From: Desulfosporosinus hippei DSM 8344 | GTDB taxonomy: Bacteria; Bacillota; Desulfitobacteriia; Desulfitobacteriales; Desulfitobacteriaceae | Direction of reading: 5' to 3' | Length of the DNA: 64,000 bases | Assembly (NCBI RefSeq): GCF_900100785.1 | Contig: NZ_FNCP01000002.1 | Span: 186,001-250,000, forward strand | In this document: in pieces, positions 1-7,531 of the stretch | Position numbering within the stretch: the stretch's first letter is position 1 | Layout of the letters: every line of letters starts with the position of its first letter | Notes under the pieces: model-generated | Seen by the model: only the letters and a program-made list of their open reading frames with translations | Databases searched by the model: none | Told to the model about the DNA's origin: nothing | Position numbers and translations under genes: made by a program

Positions 1-165
1 ATTGGTAAAAGTGTCACCATCATAACTTGTGTTGGGGTCACTGCTTATAGTGCTTTGGTTGTCGATTATCCCTTCTTCTTTGCTCTTCGTAGAGCTTTTA
101 TTGTTTTCGATATAGTGACTATTCAGTAAGGATGATGCTTCTGAACTGATGGATGAAATGGACAT
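1..165 (-). CDS. Hypothetical protein, N-terminal part (cut by window edge)
   Basis: The gene starts at the ATG at 165 on the minus strand, after a strong AGGAGG site at 171-175, and runs off the left edge with 55 codons visible. The visible peptide is rich in Ser, Asn, Thr and Lys, begins MSISSISSEASSLL, and has no signal peptide or membrane segment. I do not recognise the family. The Ser-rich start loosely resembles that of the EF-hand-like protein at 56079. The upstream DNA has TTAA, 14 bases, then ATCGATAA, which is a weak match to a sigma-28 promoter. Confidence 0.55.
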   Translation of the reverse strand, partial: MSISSISSEASSLLNSHYIENNKSSTKSKEEGIIDNQSTISSDPNTSYDGDTFTN

Positions 166-244
166 ATAAACCTCCTTTGCTTTTATAAGTTTCTTTAGTT
201 ATCGATTGTAATTCTTTGAGTTAAGTTTGAAAACGCTTAAGTTG

Positions 245-1597
245 TTACTTAAAGTTTAAGCCATGCTTATTTAGGCGGTATAGGAGAGTTGGACGAGAAA
301 TGCCCAGATACTTTGCTGTCCTGGTCTGGTTATAATTATTCTTCTCTAAGGCTTTAATTATTAGACGTTTCTCTAACTCTTCTAAAGAGAAACCTCCTTC
401 AGGAAGATTGATGATAGGATCCGAAGTAGCCTTCTCAAAGTTCTCTAGTAACTCGCTAGGCAGATGTATTGGCAGAATTTCATTGTTTTGGCAAACAATG
501 AGCGGTCTTTCAATGGCATTTTGCAATTCTCTTATGTTACCTGGCCAATCATATCGAGTCAGAATTTTCATGGCTTCAGGAGAGATCTTCTTTGTATGGG
601 AAGGATCAAATTTTCCTAAGAAATGATTAACTAAGAGAGGGATATCGTCTTTACGCAGTCTTAAAGGCGGCATTTTGATTTGCATAACATTTAAGCGATA
701 ATAGAGATCTTCTCTAAAGGTTCCATTAGCAATGGCTGTGGAAAGTTCAGCATTAGTGGTAGCAATGACTCTTACATCAATTGGTATTGTTTCAGTTCCC
801 CCGACTCTTTCAAAACATCTTTCCTGTAAAACCCTGAGTAATTTTACTTGCATGCTTATTGGCATGTCGCCGATTTCATCTAAGAGGATTGTACCTTTAT
901 CAGCCATCTCAAAACGGCCTTTTTTTCTAGTTGTCGCGCCGGTAAAAGCCCCCTTTTCATGCCCAAATAGTTCGCTTTCTAACAGGTGTTCAGGAAGGGC
1001 GGCACAGTTCACCGCTATAAAGGGCATATTTGCGCGGTTACTGGCTTTGTGGATTTCTACAGCTGCAACCTCTTTACCGGTTCCGCTTTCACCGGTTATC
1101 AAAACTGTTGCATTAGTTTTGGCAACCTGCTGTATTAATAGGGCAACTTCTTTAATGGCATCACTTTGTCCAATCATTTTCCCGTATTTCTCGCCTAACT
1201 CTTGACGCAGGTAACTTACTTCATGTTCCAAATTAGATAAATGCAAAGCCTGTTTTACTTGGATTTTTAATTCATCCAGTTTAAAAGGTTTGGTTATATA
1301 ATCGGTAGCACCAATTTTCATAGCTTCAATGGCAGTCTCAATCGTTCCGTGAGCAGTAATCATAATCACCGGCATATTTGGGTTTATATTTTTGAGCCTT
1401 TTTAAAACTTCTAGGCCATCAATATCAGGCATCTTCAAATCTAGTATAACCGTAGATGGTTCGGTTTCAAGTGCCAATTCAATACCTTGTAAACCCCTTG
1501 TTGCAGTAACAACTTGATATCCCTCGTGACTTAACGCCCTCTCTAAGGCCCAACACATTCTCTCTTCGTCATCAATTACCAAAATTCTTGGAATCAA
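245..1597 (-). CDS. Sigma-54-dependent response regulator, NtrC/ZraR family
   Basis: This is a 450-residue transcription activator that, in its family, is phosphorylated by a partner kinase and drives sigma-54 RNA polymerase. The N-terminal receiver has the acidic pair D9-D10 and phospho-acceptor D53 in VILDLKMP, followed by ITAHG and KPF. The AAA+ domain (about 140-370) has Walker A GESGTGKE, the sigma-54 contact loop GAFTGA, and Walker B ILLDEIGDM. A Fis-type helix-turn-helix ends the protein (TRTAKYLGISRPTLLYRL). A TTG start at 1597 is preferred to the GTG at 1606, because AGGAG at about 1608-1612 is nearly adjacent to the GTG but well spaced from the TTG. It lies directly downstream of the histidine kinase and divergent from a sigma-54 promoter at 3377-3393, its likely target. 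Confidence 0.93.
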   Translation of the reverse strand: MIPRILVIDDEERMCWALERALSHEGYQVVTATRGLQGIELALETEPSTVILDLKMPDIDGLEVLKRLKNINPNMPVIMITAHGTIETAIEAMKIGATDYITKPFKLDELKIQVKQALHLSNLEHEVSYLRQELGEKYGKMIGQSDAIKEVALLIQQVAKTNATVLITGESGTGKEVAAVEIHKASNRANMPFIAVNCAALPEHLLESELFGHEKGAFTGATTRKKGRFEMADKGTILLDEIGDMPISMQVKLLRVLQERCFERVGGTETIPIDVRVIATTNAELSTAIANGTFREDLYYRLNVMQIKMPPLRLRKDDIPLLVNHFLGKFDPSHTKKISPEAMKILTRYDWPGNIRELQNAIERPLIVCQNNEILPIHLPSELLENFEKATSDPIINLPEGGFSLEELEKRLIIKALEKNNYNQTRTAKYLGISRPTLLYRLNKHGLNFK

Positions 1598-1620
1598 GAA
1601 TATCACTCTCCTAAGCAGAA

Positions 1621-3135
1621 TTAGGGTGTCACTGGTAGTTTAATTGTAAAGGTTGTGCCATTATAAGGAGTGCTGTCCACTTCGATCATTCCACCATGCA
1701 GCTTAATGCTTTGATAAGAGATAGACAGGCCTAATCCGGTACCGGCTTGCTTAGTAGTAAAGAAGGGGTCAAATATTCTATGAATATCATCTCCCGAGAT
1801 CCCTTCGCCTGTATCAGCTAAACTAACGATAACCATATCATCCGTTTGTTTTGTGGTAATATCTAAATTACCTCCGGAGGGCATAGCTTCAGCAGCGTTT
1901 ACTATAATATTTACGAATACCTGTTTAAGTTTTTCGGTATCCGCCAAGATTTGTGGGAGCTTAGGATCTAGGTGAAGTTGAACTTTTACCTTTTGCTTTC
2001 TCAACATTGCTGCTGAAAATGATAGGACTCCCATGATTAGATCATTTATAGAACACTCTCGAATAGAAACCTTAGTCGGACGTCCAAAGTCTAACAGTTC
2101 TTGAATTACAGTGTCTTGTCTGTCCACTTGTTCATCTATTGCCCGGGTGTATTCCTCGATACCACTCATCTGAGAATATTCCTGTTTCATTAGGTCGACT
2201 AAAGTCTTAATAATACCGATTGGATTACGTAATTCATGAGCTACACCTGTAGCTAATTGTCCTAGAGCTATCAGATGTTCAGATTGCCTTAGTTGATCTT
2301 CCAAACGTTCCTTTTCACTTAAGTTCTCGGCCATGCGATTAACAGCCCGAGCCACCTCGCCCAATTCACCAGACATTTCAGGTAATAGGTGGTGTATATC
2401 GTATTCCATACGGTGTAACCCTTGTTTTAAGCGATCTACTCCAGTGGTGATATTGCGTATTGTTCTTAGAGTAGCAAACATGACGAAGGCTAATACACCT
2501 AATGTAGAATAGCGGAGCAATTTTCGATAGAAGCTGCTTTGATAAAAAAATGGGTTAAGGCGTTCCCCGGCCCACATAACTGCAACTACTTTCCCTTTAA
2601 GGACAACGGGCGAAATGTATTCTACAACTTGATCATCAAAAGACCCGGAGATTCGAAAGAGCGGCTCTTTACCCATTTCTGCAGCTACAAGGCCGGATTT
2701 GGTACTGGCGAATATTTCTTTCTCTCTCTGGGTTTCTTCGTCGGGGGATAGGTTTCGATAATTATGTAAAAAACCCAATACTGTAATCTTTTCTGCTTGC
2801 GGAACATATAAACCGAAGCGAATACCAGAATTTGATGGAATATATGGTTCTACAACTTTTGTAAACTCGTTGTGTAGAAGGTTGGGGGATAAACTTTCAG
2901 GTTCAAACCCCAAAGAGTCAAGATTTACAGAGAGTTCTTGATTAGTGCTTTTTACTAAAGCCGCCAGTCTCTGTTCCTTATCAAAAAAAATTACTTGGTC
3001 AGTTTGAGAAGCAAAGAAAATATCGTACATTAAGGCTAATAACGGGATAAGCATAATAAATGCAATGATTGTAACCAGCTGATTGGTAAGACTTTTTCTC
3101 TTGAACGACGATAGGAAATCCTTATGGATGCCCAA
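1621..3135 (-). CDS. Membrane sensor histidine kinase, partner of the NtrC-type regulator
   Basis: A 504-residue kinase. It has an N-terminal membrane segment (about 20-42), an extracytoplasmic sensor region of about 160 residues, a second membrane segment (about 205-225), HAMP, then HisKA with the H-box in VAHELRNPIG (near residue 300). The HATPase domain has N-box NIIVNAAEAM, G1 DTGEGI and G2 GTGLGLSIS. The start is TTG at 3135 after GGAGGT. Kinase and regulator are in one operon, 14 bases apart. The sensed signal cannot be read from sequence. The neighbouring TauE/SafE exporter suggests a sulfur oxyanion or organosulfonate, which is inference only. Confidence 0.92.
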   Translation of the reverse strand: MGIHKDFLSSFKRKSLTNQLVTIIAFIMLIPLLALMYDIFFASQTDQVIFFDKEQRLAALVKSTNQELSVNLDSLGFEPESLSPNLLHNEFTKVVEPYIPSNSGIRFGLYVPQAEKITVLGFLHNYRNLSPDEETQREKEIFASTKSGLVAAEMGKEPLFRISGSFDDQVVEYISPVVLKGKVVAVMWAGERLNPFFYQSSFYRKLLRYSTLGVLAFVMFATLRTIRNITTGVDRLKQGLHRMEYDIHHLLPEMSGELGEVARAVNRMAENLSEKERLEDQLRQSEHLIALGQLATGVAHELRNPIGIIKTLVDLMKQEYSQMSGIEEYTRAIDEQVDRQDTVIQELLDFGRPTKVSIRECSINDLIMGVLSFSAAMLRKQKVKVQLHLDPKLPQILADTEKLKQVFVNIIVNAAEAMPSGGNLDITTKQTDDMVIVSLADTGEGISGDDIHRIFDPFFTTKQAGTGLGLSISYQSIKLHGGMIEVDSTPYNGTTFTIKLPVTP

Positions 3136-3195
3136 AACAAAGCCACCTCCAACTACCAGTGGGTTCTATTAGTTGAATTATATAATACATTTAGC

Positions 3196-3211
3196 TGTAG
3201 CAAAAGATACA
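3196..3211 (+). promoter_or_regulatory. Candidate upstream activator site 1 for the NtrC-type regulator
   Basis: TGTAGCAAAAGATACA. The reverse complement of 3310-3325 is TGTAGCAAATGCTATA, so the two sites share TGTAGCAAA and partly the rest. They lie about 180 and 65 bases upstream of the sigma-54 promoter, as expected for NtrC-type activators. Confidence 0.45.
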
Positions 3212-3309
3212 TGTAGGCGGAATTCCGAGGAAACATCTAATAATCTAAGCAATACAGAGGAAAAAGCTGGTTAATCAAAGAATTTATAGTTGCTTTCTTT
3301 ATGGGGAAG

Positions 3310-3325
3310 TATAGCATTTGCTACA
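3310..3325 (-). promoter_or_regulatory. Candidate upstream activator site 2 for the NtrC-type regulator
   Basis: On the minus strand this reads TGTAGCAAATGCTATA, closely matching the site at 3196. It includes the partial palindrome TAGCATTTGCTA. It lies about 50 bases before the -24 element of the sigma-54 promoter, in the shared intergenic region between the two-component operon and its likely target genes. Confidence 0.45.
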
Positions 3326-3376
3326 CTTCTTTTTTTAATGGTCATAATAAATGCATAGAATATCAGCTAATTGACG

Positions 3377-3393
3377 TTGGCACAGTATTTGCT
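3377..3393 (+). promoter_or_regulatory. Sigma-54 (-24/-12) promoter
   Basis: TTGGCAC-AGTAT-TTGCT matches the sigma-54 consensus TGGCAC-N5-TTGCW exactly, with GG at 3379-3380 and GC at 3391-3392 separated by ten bases. It faces the small membrane protein, TauE/SafE exporter and universal stress protein genes. Confidence 0.85.
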
Positions 3394-3481
3394 ATATAGA
3401 GAATTATATCACAAACCAAGGAGGGGGGATATCTCTTTAAGTCCAGGTTATTTTTTACTAAATCACAAAGGAGAGATTGGT

Positions 3482-3712
3482 ATGAGTGGAGCGGCAAAAA
3501 CGAGCTCTTTAAAAACTATCGTCTATCTGGGGTTATCGATCTGTGCGTATGTATTGATTTTCTTTAACATTGATCAATTAAATGGTTTTTATTTAAGCAA
3601 AGGTATAATTCCAGCAGTTTGCCTTTTAGGCACCGTCATCGGAATCGCATTTTTGTACGGGACAGCGATATCTCATACTCTAAGCATACTAGGCTTAGAA
3701 AGCAAACATTAG
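3482..3712 (+). CDS. Small two-helix membrane protein
   Basis: A 76-residue hydrophobic protein with two predicted membrane spans (about 12-31 and 41-66) joined by a short loop. The start at ATG 3482 is chosen because AAAGGAGA lies about eight bases upstream. The longer open frame reaches back over the sigma-54 promoter and cannot be entirely translated. It is the first gene after that promoter, 16 bases before the exporter gene, so it may be a small partner of that exporter. I do not recognise a named family. Confidence 0.75.
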   Translation: MSGAAKTSSLKTIVYLGLSICAYVLIFFNIDQLNGFYLSKGIIPAVCLLGTVIGIAFLYGTAISHTLSILGLESKH

Positions 3713-3728
3713 AAAGGGGGTTTCACCA

Positions 3729-4814
3729 ATGGCTGGAGAAGCAGTTAATCTAGTTGGAGAGGTTATGCGGTTTATAGATATTACCCCGAAAACGGGACTA
3801 TCTATGATAGGACTTGGTTTTCTAGGAGGGACATTAAGTGGCTTTTTAGGAAGCGGTGGTGCCTTTGTAATGACACCAGGCATGATGGCCTTGGGGGTTC
3901 CCGGTATCGCAGCAGTAAGTACAAATCTTGCTCACAAATTTGGTAAGGCAATGGTTGGGGCCAGGAAGCACTCTAAGATGGGGAATGTAGATGTCAAGCT
4001 CGGCGTCTTCATGGTAGCTTTTCTTTTACTTGGAGTTAGGTTAGCAGTTATTCTAAATGAGTCAATTTTCGCCAGTATGGGCAAGGAAGGTTCGAACTTG
4101 TATATTAGTGTAGTTTTTGTTGTTCTGTTATCCGGTCTTTCGGTTTTTATTTTAAGAGATATTTCTAAGCCAAACTCTAATAAGGGTTCAAGTGAACCGT
4201 CGGGATTAGCTGCTAAATTATCAAGTTTAAATATTCCACCTATGATCTATTTTAAAGTTGCTAATGTTCGTGTATCCTTATGGCTCGTTGCGATTATCGG
4301 TTTAGCAACCGGTTGGTTAGCTGGAACCGTAGGTGTAGGAGGATTCATTGGAGTTCCGGCCATGATATATCTGCTGGGTATCCCTACAATGGTGGCTGCA
4401 GGGACAGAATTATTCCTAGCTATTTTCTCAGGTGCCTCAGGTTCCTTTCAGTATGCTATGAATGGTTTTGTGGATATTCGGCTGGTTTTGCTGTTATATT
4501 TAGGATCTCTATTAGGACTCCATATTGGGGCCAACGCCACTAAAATGGTTACCGAATTGCAAATTAAATTTGTAATGGCTATGGTAATTGGTATGTCTGC
4601 TCTAAGTAGAGCCTTTGCTATTCCCAAATATTTGACTGACCTGCACATGATGAACCTATCTAATGGAGTGGCTGGTTTTCTTGATTTGGCAGCTACAGTT
4701 ACTCTGTACGGTGGTGCTACTATAGGCGTATTGATGATAATTCGGTATATTGTTCTATACAAACAGGCCTCAAAAGTAAACTCGCTGAGTTCGGTACAGC
4801 GTGATCTTGCTTAA
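3729..4814 (+). CDS. TauE/SafE family sulfite/organic anion exporter
   Basis: A 361-residue polytopic membrane protein. It has two related halves, each opening with a Gly-rich helix typical of TauE/SafE (GGTLSGFLGSGGAF near residue 35, then GWLAGTVGVGGFIGVP near 200), and roughly eight membrane spans. Family members export sulfite, sulfoacetate or related anions, but the substrate here is not determined. The RBS AAAGGGGG precedes ATG 3729. It sits between the small membrane protein and the universal stress protein in the sigma-54 unit, and is probably controlled by the divergent two-component system. Confidence 0.88.
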   Translation: MAGEAVNLVGEVMRFIDITPKTGLSMIGLGFLGGTLSGFLGSGGAFVMTPGMMALGVPGIAAVSTNLAHKFGKAMVGARKHSKMGNVDVKLGVFMVAFLLLGVRLAVILNESIFASMGKEGSNLYISVVFVVLLSGLSVFILRDISKPNSNKGSSEPSGLAAKLSSLNIPPMIYFKVANVRVSLWLVAIIGLATGWLAGTVGVGGFIGVPAMIYLLGIPTMVAAGTELFLAIFSGASGSFQYAMNGFVDIRLVLLLYLGSLLGLHIGANATKMVTELQIKFVMAMVIGMSALSRAFAIPKYLTDLHMMNLSNGVAGFLDLAATVTLYGGATIGVLMIIRYIVLYKQASKVNSLSSVQRDLA

Positions 4815-4855
4815 TTTAGCTTTCATAAATTTCATAGATCGAGGTGATGATATAG

Positions 4856-5443
4856 ATGAATCAAGGAAATCTCTTTAAGGTACTTCTTTATTTTGACGGT
4901 ACCCCTCATTCTTTGTCAGCTGCGGTTTACACAGCAGATTTACTAAACAGAATACCTCATATGTCTCTAACTATCGTACATGCACAAGAGAGTATTGAGG
5001 GGGTATCTATACAGAACGAATACAATTTGATGGGATTTTGGTCATCAGACCTCTGCTCGGTGAAACCAGAAGTTAATAAAGCGAGTCAAGATTCTAAGAT
5101 TATAGCTAAAATTAATGAAATATTCTTTAAGACAGGGCAGAATGTCAATCAAAGAGTTATCTTTGCTAATTCAAATATTCCGGATATCGTAGACGCGATT
5201 ATTGATTATTCCACCAAACAGAGACATGAATTGATCATCATGGGTACAAGAGGGCCGAGCAGCTTTAAGGGCCTAATGCACGGAAGTTTAGCACATAGTG
5301 TCCTGAATAAATCTAAAATACCGGTATTACTGATTAAGAAACTGCCTCAGGAATTTATTGATGAGTTTTGCTCCTCTTCGTCAGAAAAATTTGGTCATCG
5401 CAAAGGACGAAGAAATCATTTATATGAGGTGAAAACAATATAA
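4856..5443 (+). CDS. Universal stress protein family (UspA-like)
   Basis: A 195-residue single-domain Usp protein. The ATP-binding signature is visible near the C-terminal end as GTRGPSSFKGLMHGS followed by a hydrophobic strand (IPVLLIK), fitting the ATP-binding Usp branch. A GAGGTGAT ribosome site precedes ATG 4856. It is the last gene of the sigma-54 unit and is followed by a hairpin terminator. Its role is unknown. Usp partners encoded next to transporters often modulate them in a nucleotide-dependent way. Confidence 0.85.
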   Translation: MNQGNLFKVLLYFDGTPHSLSAAVYTADLLNRIPHMSLTIVHAQESIEGVSIQNEYNLMGFWSSDLCSVKPEVNKASQDSKIIAKINEIFFKTGQNVNQRVIFANSNIPDIVDAIIDYSTKQRHELIIMGTRGPSSFKGLMHGSLAHSVLNKSKIPVLLIKKLPQEFIDEFCSSSSEKFGHRKGRRNHLYEVKTI

Positions 5444-5456
5444 TAGCATTCGGATT

Positions 5457-5490
5457 AAAGTCTAGGAGATGTAATAATCGCCTAGACTTT
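5457..5490 (+). terminator. Terminator after the universal stress gene
   Basis: A ten-base perfect stem AAAGTCTAGG / CCTAGACTTT with a 14-base loop, followed by GTTTGT. It closes the sigma-54 operon. Confidence 0.7.
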
Positions 5491-5649
5491 GTTTGTGGGG
5501 TCTTTCCGTCTACCCATGAGGGAATAGAACACAGAAAAATATTGGTGCCTTTAAAATTGCATATGACTTGAAAAGGGAAACGTTGTATAATACCCATTGT
5601 AGATTATGTTAAAACCTGGATTCAATGTATGTGTGGGGGTATTTTCTGA

Positions 5650-6807
5650 ATGGTCAATCCTGGATTTATGATAGTTGTTACTATGGTTCTTTTAGTTTAT
5701 GGTGGGCTCAACTACTACATAGGTCTGCGTGGATGGCAGGCGCTGTTTAGCTATGTTCCATTTTTTAATCCCAAGGTTTATTGGACAATCTTCTTGCTGA
5801 TTTCCTCAGCTTACTTATTCAGTAGGTTATTGGAAAAATTTCTTCCAATCGTCTTACATGAAATACTAACTGTCATAGGGGCTTATTGGATGGCCTGTAT
5901 GCTCTACTTTCTACTAATAATATTGTTGCTAGATCTTCTTCGTGTGTTGAACCGTTGGCTCAATCTTGTACCATTAGGAATCAAACAGAGTTTGAACCCT
6001 GTTTTGGGGCTGGTTGTTTTCGTATTAGTAATAGGAATTATTAGCTATGGAGCCTGGAATGCCCGTCATCCACAAATTAACCATTATGATCTAACAATTA
6101 CAAAACAAGCAGGAGCTTTAAAGAAACTTCACGTTGTCATGGTTTCTGATATACATCTTGGAACAATTATTCAGAATGATCGTCTTACCAAGTTGGTCGA
6201 CAAAGTTAATGATTTGAAACCCGACTTGATTCTTATGGCGGGAGATGTGTTTGATGAAGATATTGAATCCAAAAATAAACAGCAAGTTGCTGATAATTTC
6301 CGCAGGCTTTCATCGACTTATGGGAGTTTTGCTGTGTTGGGTAACCATGAATATATTGGCGGCAATGCCAATGAGGCAATAAAATATCTAAATGAAGCAG
6401 GAGTAAAAGTGTTAAGGGATAGTTCGGAAGAGGTTGGGGGGAGTTTCACTCTTGTAGGGAGAGATGATTTATCGGGATCACGCTTTAATGGAACGAAGCG
6501 AGAAAGCTTAGCAACTCTGATGCAGGGGATAAATCCCTCTTTGCCAATTATATTAATGGATCATCAACCCTCTCATTTGGAAGAACCGGTTGAACAAAAA
6601 GTAGATCTTCAGGTTTCTGGGCATACTCACAATGGTCAACTATTTCCCATTCAGTTTATTACACAGAAAGTTTTTGAACAGGATTGGGGATATCTGCATA
6701 AAGCGGACTTTCAACTCATAGTATCATCGGGCTATGGGACATGGGGGCCTCCGATTCGAATCGGTAATACCCCTGAGATCGTGGATATTACAATAACATT
6801 TAAATAG
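5650..6807 (+). CDS. Membrane-anchored metallophosphoesterase (YkuE/YaeI-like)
   Basis: A 385-residue protein with four N-terminal membrane spans (about 1-150) and a C-terminal calcineurin-like phosphoesterase domain. The metal-binding motifs appear in order: SDIHLG, GDVFDED, GNHEY, MDHQP, and GHTHNGQLFP. This family acts on phosphodiesters or lipid pyrophosphates at the membrane surface, but the substrate is not known here. It stands alone between two terminators. Confidence 0.88.
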   Translation: MVNPGFMIVVTMVLLVYGGLNYYIGLRGWQALFSYVPFFNPKVYWTIFLLISSAYLFSRLLEKFLPIVLHEILTVIGAYWMACMLYFLLIILLLDLLRVLNRWLNLVPLGIKQSLNPVLGLVVFVLVIGIISYGAWNARHPQINHYDLTITKQAGALKKLHVVMVSDIHLGTIIQNDRLTKLVDKVNDLKPDLILMAGDVFDEDIESKNKQQVADNFRRLSSTYGSFAVLGNHEYIGGNANEAIKYLNEAGVKVLRDSSEEVGGSFTLVGRDDLSGSRFNGTKRESLATLMQGINPSLPIILMDHQPSHLEEPVEQKVDLQVSGHTHNGQLFPIQFITQKVFEQDWGYLHKADFQLIVSSGYGTWGPPIRIGNTPEIVDITITFK

Positions 6808-6819
6808 TAAGGTTAAATG

Positions 6820-6853
6820 AGCTCTGGAAGAGGTTGGCTTCCAGAGCTTTTTG
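6820..6853 (+). terminator. Terminator after the phosphoesterase gene
   Basis: Stem AGCTCTGGAAG / CTTCCAGAGCT (6820-6830 with 6838-6848) followed by TTTTTG. Confidence 0.85.
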
Positions 6854-6933
6854 TTTGTGTTTAGCCAAGGACTTATCTAAAATTTTTCGTTGACGTATAA
6901 GGAGATTAGTGATAACATAAGCCCTAAAGACAC

Positions 6934-6948
6934 TGATACTGATTATCA
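6934..6948 (+). promoter_or_regulatory. Fur box upstream of the feo operon
   Basis: TGATACTGATTATCA matches the 7-1-7 Fur core TGATAAT-N-ATTATCA at 13 of 14 defined positions. It lies 33 bases before the first feoA start, fitting iron-dependent repression. Confidence 0.75.
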
Positions 6949-6967
6949 ATTGCAAACATTTTGCAAT
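6949..6967 (+). repeat. Perfect palindrome next to the feoA ribosome site
   Basis: ATTGCAAA-CAT-TTTGCAAT, an 8-3-8 perfect inverted repeat adjoining the Fur box and touching the feoA Shine-Dalgarno AAGGAG. It could be a second operator or an mRNA hairpin affecting translation. No regulator can be named. Confidence 0.6.
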
Positions 6968-6981
6968 AAGGAGTGGGAAGA

Positions 6982-7197
6982 ATGCCTTTAACTATGTTAT
7001 CACCGGGTAAAGAGGCTGTAGTTGAAGCATGTAGAGCTAAAGAAACAACTAAAAAGTTCCTGGAAGGTCTGGGGATTATTCCTGGAGTTACGATATCAGT
7101 CATTTCCGAGTTTAGCGGCAATCTAATTGTGGCCATCAAAGGATCTAGATTGGCCTTAAATAGGGGAGTTGCTCAGCAAGTAATGGTACATGCATGA
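6982..7197 (+). CDS. feoA: FeoA-family ferrous iron transport protein (first copy)
   Basis: A 71-residue SH3-like FeoA domain, with a core (KKFLEGLGIIPGVTISVIS, then ALNRGVAQQVMV) typical of the family. FeoA proteins are small cytoplasmic partners that support FeoB-driven Fe(II) uptake. The start is ATG 6982 with AAGGAG at 6967-6972, preferred over an upstream in-frame GTG that overlaps the ribosome site. It opens the feo locus behind the Fur box. Confidence 0.88.
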   Translation: MPLTMLSPGKEAVVEACRAKETTKKFLEGLGIIPGVTISVISEFSGNLIVAIKGSRLALNRGVAQQVMVHA

Positions 7198-7219
7198 GGT
7201 TTTAGAGGAGGTAAATATT

Positions 7220-7447
7220 TTGGAAAGAACTTTAAAGGAGTTAAAAACAGGTGAAAAAGGCCTGATTGTTAAAGTCTTAGGTGAAAAGGGTCCTGTAAAG
7301 AAACGGTTAATGGATATGGGTGTGACCCGGGGAGCAGAAGTATTGGTAAGGAAAGTAGCGCCACTTGGCGACCCAATAGAAGTCAATATTCGGGGGTACG
7401 AATTAACTCTGAGGAAGGCTGAAGCGCAAAATATTATAATAGAATAA
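7220..7447 (+). CDS. FeoA-family ferrous iron transport protein (second copy)
   Basis: A 75-residue FeoA domain with the family pattern KKRLMDMGVTRGAEVLV followed by GDPIEVNIRGYELTLR. A TTG start at 7220 is preferred because GAGGAGG lies eight bases upstream. An alternative in-frame ATG at 7190 overlaps the end of the first feoA and would add ten residues. Tandem feoA genes before feoB are common in Clostridia. A hairpin with a T-run follows, before feoB. Confidence 0.88.
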   Translation: MERTLKELKTGEKGLIVKVLGEKGPVKKRLMDMGVTRGAEVLVRKVAPLGDPIEVNIRGYELTLRKAEAQNIIIE

Positions 7448-7450
7448 GGG

Positions 7451-7481
7451 TTGCTCCTGCTTAAAGAGGAGTAATTTTTTT
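7451..7481 (+). terminator. Intra-operon terminator/attenuator between feoA and feoB
   Basis: Stem TTGCTCCT / AGGAGTAA (one G-T pair) with an eight-base loop and seven T residues. It would reduce read-through from the two feoA genes into feoB. Confidence 0.65.
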
Positions 7482-7531
7482 AAAATCTAAGTGAGAATGG
7501 TTATCGGCATCTTGGGGGGAGTTGTGGAGTA

